Shown here: in pieces, positions 1-5,598 of the stretch
Position numbering within the stretch: the first letter of the stretch is position 1
Layout of the letters: each line of letters starts with the position of its first letter
Assembly (NCBI GenBank): GCA_021792015.1
Contig: JAJYVM010000266.1
Span: 1 to 5,669 of the forward strand
Direction of reading: 5' to 3'
Length of the DNA stretch: 5,669 bases
From: Bacillota bacterium
GTDB lineage: Bacteria; Bacillota; Sulfobacillia; RBS10-35; JAJYVM01
Notes under the pieces: model-generated
What the model saw: the letters and a program-made list of their open reading frames with translations, nothing else
Databases searched by the model: none
What the model was told of the DNA's origin: nothing
Translations under genes and position numbers: made by a program

Positions 1-26
1 GCCGGACCTGAGTCACCCGCCCGCCT

Positions 27-46
27 CCCCGCCCCGCCCCGCCCCG
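27..46. repeat. CCCCG pentanucleotide tandem repeat (4 copies)
   Basis: Four perfect consecutive copies of CCCCG lie in the non-coding DNA at the left edge, downstream of the MFS transporter gene. This is low-complexity GC-rich sequence with no evident function. It could be prone to slippage or sequencing error. Confidence 0.6.
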
Positions 47-80
47 CCGAGCGAAGCGTTCGCCCCCGCACCCTCCGGGT

Positions 81-128
81 CCGCGGGCGACGGGCGCACC
101 GCCCGCCCCCGGCGAATTCCGCCCGCGG
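81..128 (-). terminator. Nested inverted repeats just after the MFS gene, possible terminator
   Basis: A perfect 9-base inverted repeat, CCGCGGGCG (81-89) and CGCCCGCGG (120-128), ends directly next to the TAG stop of the MFS gene at 129. Inside it is a 6-base stem with a 3-base loop (91-105). The two can form together as a branched hairpin. There is no T tract on the minus strand, so this is not a classical intrinsic terminator. GC-rich hairpins without a T run are often found at gene ends in high-GC bacteria, and chance pairing is also common at this base composition. The position is the main support. Confidence 0.3.
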
Positions 129-1535
129 CTACTCGTTGCCGGCGGCGGCCCCGGCGGCCGGCGCCAGCGTGAGCCGGTCCTCGCGTCCGAGCTGCTCCAG
201 GCTCTGGCCGGCCGGCTCGGGCAGGATCTGCGTGAGCAGGGCACCGGCGACGGCGACCACCGCGGTGAGCAGCAAGGTCCCCGACAGGCCGAGCGCCCTG
301 TTGAGCAGCGGGAAGACGAACACCCCGATGAACGCGCCGACCTTGCCGATCCCGGCCGCCACGCCATGGCCCGTCGTCCGGTTCGCCACGGGGTAGACCT
401 CCGCCGGGATGACGAACGTCGTGACGTTCGGCCCGAACTCCGTGAAGAAGTAGCTGATGCCATACACGATGAGGAACGCGAGCACGGCATTGGTCAGGCC
501 CGGTACGAGGCCGATCGTGGCAAAGCAGGCGGCCATCACCAGGAAGCCGATCCACTGCAGCCGCTTGTGGCCGATGCGGTCGACCGTGAGCAGGGCCGTG
601 ATGTAACCGGGCGCCGCCGCCACGGCGAAGATGATCAGGCTCCACGCCGTGGCCTGGATGAGGCTCGCACCCGGGGCCACGCTCTTCAGGATCAGCGGCG
701 TCGAGATCGAGTTGCCGTAGAAGGCGTAGTCGAGCAGGAACCAGGAGCCGGCGGTGCCGGCGATCAGGGCCCAGTTGCGCCGGTCGCCGAGGAACTGACC
801 GAAGCTCTGGCGGATGCGCGGCTCCCTGGTCTCGGTGCGGCCGACCGCGCCGCCACTGTACTGCTCGACGCTGGCGGCCGCCGCGGCCGTGTCACCACGG
901 ACCCGGGCCAGGTAGCGCGGGGACTCGGGCAGCGTGCGCCGCAGGTAGATTACGGCCAGCGCCGGGAGCGCGCCGAGGCCCAGCATGAGCCGCCAGGCGA
1001 TCGGATGCGGAACGCCTGCCGCCAGCAGCACCAGGGCAACCACGGGACCCACAACCAGGCCGAGGGCCTGGTTGGAGAAGACCATCGCCACCAGCCGGCC
1101 GCGGTCCTTGCGGTTGGCATACTCACTCATGATGACCGCGCTGACGGGGTAGTCCCCGCCGATGCCCACGCCGAGGACGAAGCGGAAGACGATCAGCCAG
1201 ACGATGCTCGGCGCGAAGGCCGATGCGATGGCCCCGACCGCCATGATGGCGGCCTCCAGGCCGTAGATCGCCTTGCGCCCGTACACGTCGGCGATGCGCC
1301 CAAAGATGAAGGCACCGACGAAGGCCGCGATCAGGGACGTGCTGCCGAGAAGCCCGATCTGCACGGGCGATGGGTGCCACTGCGCCTCGATCAGGACCAG
1401 GGCGACACCGATGATGAACAGATCGTACGCGTCGGTGAAGAAGCCCATGCCGGCCGTCAGCATGGCTCGGAGATGGAACAGGCTCAGCGGCGCCTCATTC
1501 AGGGCCTCGCTCAGCGTGCGGCCGCGCGATTCCAA
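129..1535 (-). CDS. MFS transporter, phosphate:H+ symporter (PHS)-like
   Basis: A 468-residue inner-membrane transporter of usual major facilitator length, with about 12 hydrophobic segments and a polar central loop near residues 205-250. The motif-A signature GRIADVYGRK sits at 79-88, followed by GIGGDYPVSAVIMSEYA at 124-140, PESPRYLAR at 203-211 and FGPN...PAEVYP at 367-382. The GIGGDYP and FGPN motifs are typical of the PHS family (Pho84, PiPT). Acidic residues expected for phosphate and proton handling are present: D35 in FFTDAYDLF, D128 in GGDYP and D269 in WFLLDYAFYG, along with W265, Y273 and K398. Phosphate uptake is therefore the best guess, but bacterial relatives can carry other anions or organic acids. 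The start is TTG at 1535, chosen because a strong GGAGGT lies 6 bases upstream. A 111-base gap separates it from the operon upstream, so it may be transcribed separately. Confidence 0.9.
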   Translation of the reverse strand: MESRGRTLSEALNEAPLSLFHLRAMLTAGMGFFTDAYDLFIIGVALVLIEAQWHPSPVQIGLLGSTSLIAAFVGAFIFGRIADVYGRKAIYGLEAAIMAVGAIASAFAPSIVWLIVFRFVLGVGIGGDYPVSAVIMSEYANRKDRGRLVAMVFSNQALGLVVGPVVALVLLAAGVPHPIAWRLMLGLGALPALAVIYLRRTLPESPRYLARVRGDTAAAAASVEQYSGGAVGRTETREPRIRQSFGQFLGDRRNWALIAGTAGSWFLLDYAFYGNSISTPLILKSVAPGASLIQATAWSLIIFAVAAAPGYITALLTVDRIGHKRLQWIGFLVMAACFATIGLVPGLTNAVLAFLIVYGISYFFTEFGPNVTTFVIPAEVYPVANRTTGHGVAAGIGKVGAFIGVFVFPLLNRALGLSGTLLLTAVVAVAGALLTQILPEPAGQSLEQLGREDRLTLAPAAGAAAGNE

Positions 1536-1646
1536 TCCGCCACCTCCCGGGGTGATGATGCCTTCACCTTAGGAGGTACCACGCGGAGGTTGTGGGAGCG
1601 CGATGGGCACATTAAGACTCCGTTGACGCCGGGGGGCGGACCCCGC
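1536..1646 (-). other. Intergenic gap between the PgpA-like gene and the MFS gene
   Basis: This 111-base gap probably holds the leader of the MFS gene. Next to the upstream stop codon is a short dyad on the minus strand, CGGGG, 6-base loop, CCCCG (1630-1645), without a T run, so it is only a weak terminator candidate. A TAAGGT hexamer (minus strand, 1566-1571) fits the loose TAnnnT form of a -10 box, but I see no good -35 box at the right distance. No small gene is evident. Confidence 0.3.
1542..1547 (-). promoter_or_regulatory. Ribosome binding site fixing the TTG start of the MFS gene
   Basis: GGAGGT on the minus strand lies 6 bases before the TTG at 1535. It is a near-perfect Shine-Dalgarno match at good spacing. 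No ATG or GTG gives an equally good start, and a later start would trim the N-terminal stretch that precedes the first membrane segment. Confidence 0.75.
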
Positions 1647-2162
1647 TCAGAGGTCGCCGCGCAGGTCGCGGTCGCGGTGGGCGATGCGCGCGGCGGCGGC
1701 GGCTGCCACGGCCGACACCAAGTCGTCGAGGTAGGTGTTGCAGCGGATCCCGTCGTGGCCGCCACGGTCGGTGACCCCGACGATCCCCGGCTTCAGCTTG
1801 TCGAGGTAGCCGAAGTTCGTCAGCCCGATGGTGCCGTAGACGTTGACGATCGAGAGCGCCATGACCTCGTCGATCCCGTAGAGGCGGTCGTCCTCGAAGA
1901 CCATGCGCTGCAGGGGCTCCGGCAGGAGCCCGCGCTCCGCCAGCTGGTCGAGGGCGATGCCGGTCAGCAGGGCGTTGGCCACCTCGCGCTTCTCCAGCAC
2001 GGCGTCGACGCTCTCCAGGCAGCTCTCCAGGGTCAGGCCCGGCACGAAGTCGCGCTGCAGATCCAACACCAGCTGGGCCACGTCCTCGCGGGAGACACCC
2101 CGGCGCTGCAGCCACTCCACCGCCAGGGCGCGGGTCTTCCGCGACACGTCGGACGGTGTCAC
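1647..2162 (-). CDS. Phosphatidylglycerophosphatase A (PgpA/YutG) family protein
   Basis: A 171-residue protein resembling the short, soluble-looking YutG branch of the PgpA family. Family hallmarks are a helical N-terminal part (WLQRRGVSREDVAQLV, 17-32), KREVANALLTGIALDQLAE (58-76), YGIDEVMALSIVNVYGTIG (95-113), NFGYLDKLKPGI (116-127) and the C-terminal TYLDDLVSAVAAAAAARI (143-160) with its acidic pair. PgpA in E. coli removes phosphate from phosphatidylglycerophosphate to make phosphatidylglycerol. The YutG branch lacks the strongly hydrophobic membrane segments of E. coli PgpA and its substrate is less certain, so the enzyme activity is inferred from family only. The start is GTG at 2162, in a GTGA overlap with the sufU stop and behind GGAGG at 6-base spacing, so it is probably translationally coupled to sufU. 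The open frame runs further upstream inside sufU, but that part is a shadow. Confidence 0.85.
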   Translation of the reverse strand: MTPSDVSRKTRALAVEWLQRRGVSREDVAQLVLDLQRDFVPGLTLESCLESVDAVLEKREVANALLTGIALDQLAERGLLPEPLQRMVFEDDRLYGIDEVMALSIVNVYGTIGLTNFGYLDKLKPGIVGVTDRGGHDGIRCNTYLDDLVSAVAAAAAARIAHRDRDLRGDL

Positions 2163-2620
2163 CGAACCCCTCCCGGGCGAACCCCGCCCTCGCCATCCAC
2201 GGCGCCCGCCAGCCCCTTCTCCAGCGTCGTCCAGGGCAGCGTGGCGCACTTGATGCGCACGGGGAACTTCGCGACGCCCTGCAGCGCCACCAGGTCGCCC
2301 AGCTCCGCCGACGGCGCCCCGCCCTGCATCAGCTCGCGGAAGGCGGCGATCAGGCCGCGCGCCTCCTCCACAGTCTTGCCGAGCACGGCGTCGGTCATCA
2401 TCGAGGCCGACGCCATGGAGATCGAGCACCCGCGCCCATCGAACGCCACGTCCGCGAGGCGCCCGCCCTCGACCCGGAAGCTCACCCGCACCTCGTCGCC
2501 GCAGGTCGGGTTGAGCATCTCCACGTCGCCCGTGGCGCCCTCGACCCGGCCGCGGTGGTGCGGCGAGCGGTAGTGGTCCATGATGACCTCGCGATAGAGG
2601 TCCTCCAGTCCCATCGACAT
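2159..2620 (-). CDS. sufU: SufU, zinc-dependent sulfur acceptor for SufS
   Basis: A 153-residue member of the NifU/IscU-like fold family, SufU branch. The opening GLEDLYREVIMDHYRSPHHRG (4-24) is characteristic. The Zn ligands all lie where B. subtilis SufU has them: C40 and D42 in NPTCGD, C65 in GRGCSIS and C127 in RIKCATLPW. The insert between the second and third cysteines (about 95-125) that separates SufU from IscU is present. SufU takes the persulfide sulfur from SufS through zinc-ligand exchange and delivers it for cluster building. The start is ATG at 2620, with a second in-frame ATG two codons later. No strong Shine-Dalgarno is visible, only an AGG about 14 bases upstream, so translation may rely on coupling with sufS 18 bases away. 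The last about 12 residues (glycine-rich, ending GGVR) are probably a non-conserved tail. Confidence 0.96.
   Translation of the reverse strand: MSMGLEDLYREVIMDHYRSPHHRGRVEGATGDVEMLNPTCGDEVRVSFRVEGGRLADVAFDGRGCSISMASASMMTDAVLGKTVEEARGLIAAFRELMQGGAPSAELGDLVALQGVAKFPVRIKCATLPWTTLEKGLAGAVDGEGGVRPGGVR
2169..2173 (-). promoter_or_regulatory. Ribosome binding site inside sufU for the PgpA-like gene
   Basis: GGAGG, within GGGAGGGG on the minus strand, lies 6 bases before the GTG at 2162. It sits inside the last codons of sufU and supports the short 171-residue start over the longer open frame that runs back through sufU. Confidence 0.65.
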
Positions 2621-2638
2621 ATGCAGGCCGGAGCGCCT

Positions 2639-3856
2639 TTAGTGCGGCACCGAGCCGAAAAAGCTCTGCGCCTTGCGCACGGCGGCGCCCAGCGCCTCGA
2701 CCTCCTCCAGGGTGTTGTAGCAGGCAAACGACGCCCGCGCCGTGGCCACGACGCCGAGCTGGCGCATCAGCGGCTGGCAGCAGTGGTGGCCGGCACGGAC
2801 CGCCACGCTCTCCTCGTCGAGCACCTGCGAGAGGTCGTGCGGGTGGATCCCCTCCACCGTGAACGACACCAGCGCCCCGCGCTCGCCTCGCGGCCCGTAG
2901 ACCGTCACGCCCGGGATCTCGTCCAGCATGTTGACCGCCGCCTCGGTCAGCTCGCGCTCATGGGCGGCCACGGCCGGAAGGCCCAGCCCGTCGAGGTAGT
3001 CCAGGGCCGCGGCCAGGCCGACCGCGCCGCCGACGTTCGGCGTGCCCGCCTCGAACTTCCAGGGCACGTCGTTCCACGTCGCGTGGTCCAGGTGCACCTC
3101 GAGGATCATCTCGCCGCCGCCCAGGAACGGGTCCATCTCCTCCAGCAGGGCCCGCTTGCCGTAGAGGACCCCGATCCCCATGGGCCCGTAGACCTTGTGG
3201 CCGGAGAACGCCAGGAAGTCGCAGTCCAGGGCCTGCACGTCGACGGGCATGTGCGGCACGCTCTGAGCAGCATCCAGCATGAAGATGGCACCCGCCGCAT
3301 GCGCCCGCGCCGCCAGCTCGGCGGCCGGCGTGAGGGTACCGAGCACATTGCTGGCATGGGTCACGGAGACGATCTTGGTGCGCGCGCCGATGGGCGCGCG
3401 CTCCATATCGAGCGTTCCGTCGTCGCGGAGTGGGATGAAGCGCAGCACCGCGCCGCTGCGCTTACACAGCAGCTGCCACGGGATCAGGTTGCTGTGGTGC
3501 TCCATCGGGGTCAGCACGATCTCGTCGCCCGCGCGCAGCCGGCTGCCCCAGGCATACGCCACCAGGTTCAGGGCCTCGGAGGCGTTGCGCACGAAGACGA
3601 TGGTCTCCGGCGCCGGCGCGTGGATGAACCGCGCCACGCGGGCGCGGCTGGCCTCGTACGCCGCCGTCGCCCGCTCGCCCAGGGTGTGGATGGCGCGGTG
3701 GACGTTGGCGTTGGTGTGCTCGTAGTAGCCGTCCACCGCCGCCAGCACGGACCGCGGCTTCTGAGTGGTGGCCGCGTTGTCCAGGTAGATGACGGGGCGG
3801 CCGTTCACCTGCTCGGTCAGGATCGGGAAGTCGGCACGGATCTTGGCGATGTCCAT
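2639..3856 (-). CDS. sufS: SufS, group II cysteine desulfurase
   Basis: A 405-residue PLP enzyme of usual SufS length. It removes sulfur from L-cysteine, giving alanine and an enzyme persulfide passed to SufU. The opening IRADFPIL...VIYLDNAATTQKP (6-34) is typical. H120 in MEHHSN is the PLP-stacking histidine, HASNVLGT lies at 167-174, D195 in LDAAQS contacts the PLP ring nitrogen, and SGHK places the Schiff-base lysine at K221. GIGVLYGK (227-234) and RAGHHCCQP (354-362) give the catalytic cysteine C359; the RxGHHC form marks group II (SufS) rather than IscS. The start is ATG at 3856, supported by AGGAG inside the last codons of sufD. Only 5 bases separate it from the sufD stop. Pairing with SufU rather than SufE is the Gram-positive type of sulfur transfer. 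Confidence 0.97.
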   Translation of the reverse strand: MDIAKIRADFPILTEQVNGRPVIYLDNAATTQKPRSVLAAVDGYYEHTNANVHRAIHTLGERATAAYEASRARVARFIHAPAPETIVFVRNASEALNLVAYAWGSRLRAGDEIVLTPMEHHSNLIPWQLLCKRSGAVLRFIPLRDDGTLDMERAPIGARTKIVSVTHASNVLGTLTPAAELAARAHAAGAIFMLDAAQSVPHMPVDVQALDCDFLAFSGHKVYGPMGIGVLYGKRALLEEMDPFLGGGEMILEVHLDHATWNDVPWKFEAGTPNVGGAVGLAAALDYLDGLGLPAVAAHERELTEAAVNMLDEIPGVTVYGPRGERGALVSFTVEGIHPHDLSQVLDEESVAVRAGHHCCQPLMRQLGVVATARASFACYNTLEEVEALGAAVRKAQSFFGSVPH

Positions 3857-3861
3857 CCCTG

Positions 3862-5031
3862 TCACTCCTGGTCCCCGCCCGCGAGCTTGCTGTCGATCAG
3901 CGCGGCGAGGTCCTGCCGCACGGCGGCGATGGGAATGCGCTCGATCAGGGGGTTCAGGAAGCCCTCCACGATCAGGCGCAGGGCCTCGACCTCGGGCAGG
4001 CCGCGGCTCTTCATGTAAAAGAGCTGCTCGTCGTCGACCTTGCCGACGGTGGCCGCGTGGCCGGCCGAGAGCTCGTACTCGTCGATGAAGAGCGCCGGGA
4101 TGGAGTCGGAGCGCACCTCGCCGCCGAGGTGCAGGGTCTTGGCCGACTGCTGGCTGTTGCAGTTCTTGCTGCCGGCCTCGATGTCCGAGGTGCCGCGGTA
4201 GACGGAGCGCGCACGGTCCTTCAGCACGCCCTTGGTCAGCATGTTGGCGTCGGTGCGGGCGCCCGTGTGGGACATGGTCAGGGCCAGGTCGAAGTGCTGG
4301 TTGCCGCTGCCGAAAAAGACCAGCAGGCTGCGGGACTGCCCGCCCGTGCCGGCCAGGACGCTCTCGGTGCTGGCCCGCACCACGCGGCTGCCCATGTCGC
4401 CGAGGACCCACTCCAGGGAGCTGTCGCGCCCCAGCCGCCCGCGGCGCGCCGTGTAGTTGACGGCGTCGGTGGCGAAGCTCTGGACGTCGACGAAGCGCAG
4501 CCGGGCCGCATCGCCCACCTCGGCCTCGACCGAGGGCAGCAGCATGCAGCCGCGGCCGCCGTCGCCGCGGTGAACCAGGCTGACGGAGGCGGCCTCGCCG
4601 AGCACGACGAGCACATGGGGCGCGCAGAGCGCGCCCTCGGTCGCGACGTGGAGACCGATGGTGAGAGGCTCCTCGATCTCGACGCCGTCGGGGACGTACA
4701 CGAACACGCCGCCACGCAGGCTGGCCAGGTGCAGGGCCTCGAAGCGGCCGCGCTCGGCCGGCAGCAGGCTGCCGAGGTGCTTTCGCAGCAGGTCGCCATG
4801 CTCGGCGGCGGCCGTCGCGAGGTCGCAGAGGATGCCGCCCTTCCTGGCGGCGGCGGCCGGCAGGGACGGGAGGTCGTAGGACGGCGCGGCGGCGGGCGCA
4901 AAGCGCGCCGGATCGAAGGGCCGGATCTCGGTCCGGTCCCAGTAGGGCAACTCGCTCGTCTCGAACGTGCGCCGGGCGCGCGTGCGCGCTTCCTGCAGCC
5001 AGGCCGGCTCCTGGACGCTCATGATGCTCAT
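3862..5031 (-). CDS. sufD: SufD, Fe-S cluster scaffold subunit
   Basis: A 389-residue protein of the SufB/SufD beta-helix family, cytosolic partner of SufB and the ATPase SufC. The N-terminal helical part (5-100) contains the LPYWDRTEI motif (28-36). The beta-helix core follows from GGVFVYVPDGVEI (107-119) to LGGEVRSDSIPALFIDEYE (302-320). The C-terminal signature SAGHAATVGKVDDEQLFYMKSRGL (322-345) includes H325, which aligns with the functionally important histidine of E. coli SufD (KASHGATVG). SufB and SufD are paralogues. The size, the short N-terminus and the place between sufC and sufS favour SufD. The start is ATG at 5031, 4 bases after the sufC stop; a second in-frame ATG lies at 5022. 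The GAGG upstream is 12 bases from the first ATG and better placed for it. Confidence 0.95.
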   Translation of the reverse strand: MSIMSVQEPAWLQEARTRARRTFETSELPYWDRTEIRPFDPARFAPAAAPSYDLPSLPAAAARKGGILCDLATAAAEHGDLLRKHLGSLLPAERGRFEALHLASLRGGVFVYVPDGVEIEEPLTIGLHVATEGALCAPHVLVVLGEAASVSLVHRGDGGRGCMLLPSVEAEVGDAARLRFVDVQSFATDAVNYTARRGRLGRDSSLEWVLGDMGSRVVRASTESVLAGTGGQSRSLLVFFGSGNQHFDLALTMSHTGARTDANMLTKGVLKDRARSVYRGTSDIEAGSKNCNSQQSAKTLHLGGEVRSDSIPALFIDEYELSAGHAATVGKVDDEQLFYMKSRGLPEVEALRLIVEGFLNPLIERIPIAAVRQDLAALIDSKLAGGDQE

Positions 5032-5035
5032 GACG

Positions 5036-5155
5036 TCACTTCGCCTCGGTCGGGGCCGTCTGGGAGACAGCCTCGCGGATCCACTCGTAGCCCTTCTCCT
5101 CGAGGGTGAGGGCCAGGTCCTTGCCGCCGGAGCGGACAATGCGGCCGTCGACCAT
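5036..5155 (-). pseudogene. sufC: SufC ATPase, C-terminal remnant only
   Basis: The last about 39 residues (MVDGRIVRSGGKDLALTLEEKGYEWIREA...) match the tail of SufC, the ABC ATPase that drives the SufBCD scaffold. The preceding PDVVHV also fits SufC, where PDFVHV or PDYVHV is usual. Walker A, the ABC signature and Walker B are all missing, having been replaced by glycosyltransferase sequence. Its stop lies 4 bases from the sufD start, the normal operon spacing, so this piece is in its native context on the sufD side. It is therefore more likely the end of an intact gene cut off by the join than a decayed gene. Confidence 0.8.
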
Positions 5156-5410
5156 GACGTGGACGACGTCCGGCTCGAACGAGGAGATGGTCGCGCCGAC
5201 GTCGCGTGCCGCCGACCGGCTCCACACGGCGTCGACCGGCAGCCGGACCTTGCGCCCGAGGCTGAGGCCGGCGATCTCGTCGCTCGAACGTTCGAACCGC
5301 CCCACCACGTGACCGGCCTCTTCGAGGGCGGCGTGCTCCTGGTCGACGACGCGGTCCTCCCCGCTCGGCGATGTCGACCGGTACCGGTTGTGGACGAGGA
5401 GGACCCTCAT
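5036..5410 (-). CDS. Chimeric frame: glycosyltransferase N-terminus joined to SufC C-terminus
   Basis: An open frame of 124 codons whose two halves belong to unrelated families. Residues 1-85 look like the start of a GT4-type (GT-B fold) glycosyltransferase: MRVLLVHNRYRS at the start, SPSGEDRVVDQE (14-25), FERSSDEIAG (39-48) and FEPDVVHV (78-85). The partner sugar-nucleotide domain is absent. Residues 86-124 are the end of SufC. The glycosyltransferase start is ATG at 5410 behind GGAG at 5-base spacing, so the front part is a real gene start. The product would lack the active site of both enzymes. Either the contig joins two loci here or a real recombination fused them. I favour a misjoin because both families carry PDxVHV at exactly this point. 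Confidence 0.7.
   Translation of the reverse strand: MRVLLVHNRYRSTSPSGEDRVVDQEHAALEEAGHVVGRFERSSDEIAGLSLGRKVRLPVDAVWSRSAARDVGATISSFEPDVVHVMVDGRIVRSGGKDLALTLEEKGYEWIREAVSQTAPTEAK
5156..5173. other. Probable chimeric join between two loci
   Basis: This stretch encodes PDVVHV on the minus strand, a hexapeptide expected both in GT4 glycosyltransferases (PDVVHVHN...) and in SufC (PDFVHVMVDGR). Everything to the left reads as SUF operon and everything to the right as glycosyltransferase. The switch lies somewhere in this stretch; the exact base cannot be fixed without the parent sequences. Confidence 0.6.
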
Positions 5411-5454
5411 CCCCGCTCCGGCCGGTGGTCGGCTCGGGGACGTCCGGGGCCGTC

Positions 5455-5496
5455 CCTCGGGCCCGGAGGCCGCCCCGGGTGGTCGGGCACCCGAGG
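5455..5496. repeat. Imperfect dyad in the divergent intergenic region
   Basis: CCTCGGG (5455-5461) and CCCGAGG (5490-5496) form a perfect 7-base inverted repeat, with a smaller CCCGG/CCGGG pair (5462-5466, 5475-5479) inside. It lies 45 bases upstream of the glycosyltransferase start and about 100 bases upstream of the plus-strand gene. It could be an operator or leader hairpin, but such pairings are frequent at this GC content. Confidence 0.2.
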
Positions 5497-5584
5497 CGGC
5501 ACGCAACCCGGGTCGTGGCATGTCACGCGAGAAGGAGCCCCCAAGCGCGCGTCCTGATACTTCGGCCAGTTCGCCGGCGCCCGG

Positions 5585-5590
5585 TAGCGT
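5585..5590 (+). promoter_or_regulatory. Candidate -10 box of a leaderless promoter
   Basis: TAGCGT fits the actinobacterial -10 form TAnnnT and ends 8 bases before a GTG at 5599. That is the spacing of leaderless genes, whose transcript begins at or next to the start codon. There is no Shine-Dalgarno before this GTG, which agrees with a leaderless start. No clear -35 box is visible; TTCGGC at about 5561 is the nearest candidate and is poor. Confidence 0.4.
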
Positions 5591-5598
5591 CGGGACCC

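Noticed and set aside
1565..1595. Two GGAGGT copies on the plus strand that look like ribosome sites
   Set aside because: No plus-strand gene with coding character follows; the frames opposite pgpA and sufU are shadows.
2163..2429. Extension of the PgpA-like frame upstream to 2429
   Set aside because: The extra residues are Arg/Gly/Ala-rich, overlap sufU in another frame and match no family. The GTG at 2162 has a good ribosome site and gives the normal family length.
366..4018. Very long plus-strand open frames (366-2573, 2156-4018) and another at 4057-5109
   Set aside because: They lie antisense to the MFS, SUF and PgpA-like genes, are extremely rich in Arg, Ala, Gly, His and Asp, and show no family motifs. 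Long antisense frames are expected opposite genes at this GC content.
3857..4411. N-terminal extension of the SufS frame up to 4411
   Set aside because: The extension reads antisense-like low-complexity sequence in a different frame over sufD. SufS homologues start close to the IRADFPIL motif, and ATG 3856 has a well-placed ribosome site.
5284..5295. Perfect palindrome TCGAACGTTCGA, resembling an actinobacterial LexA (SOS) box
   Set aside because: A LexA box needs a 4-base spacer between TCGAAC and GTTCGA, absent here. The site is inside coding sequence and simply encodes the conserved FERS of the glycosyltransferase motif FERSSDEI.
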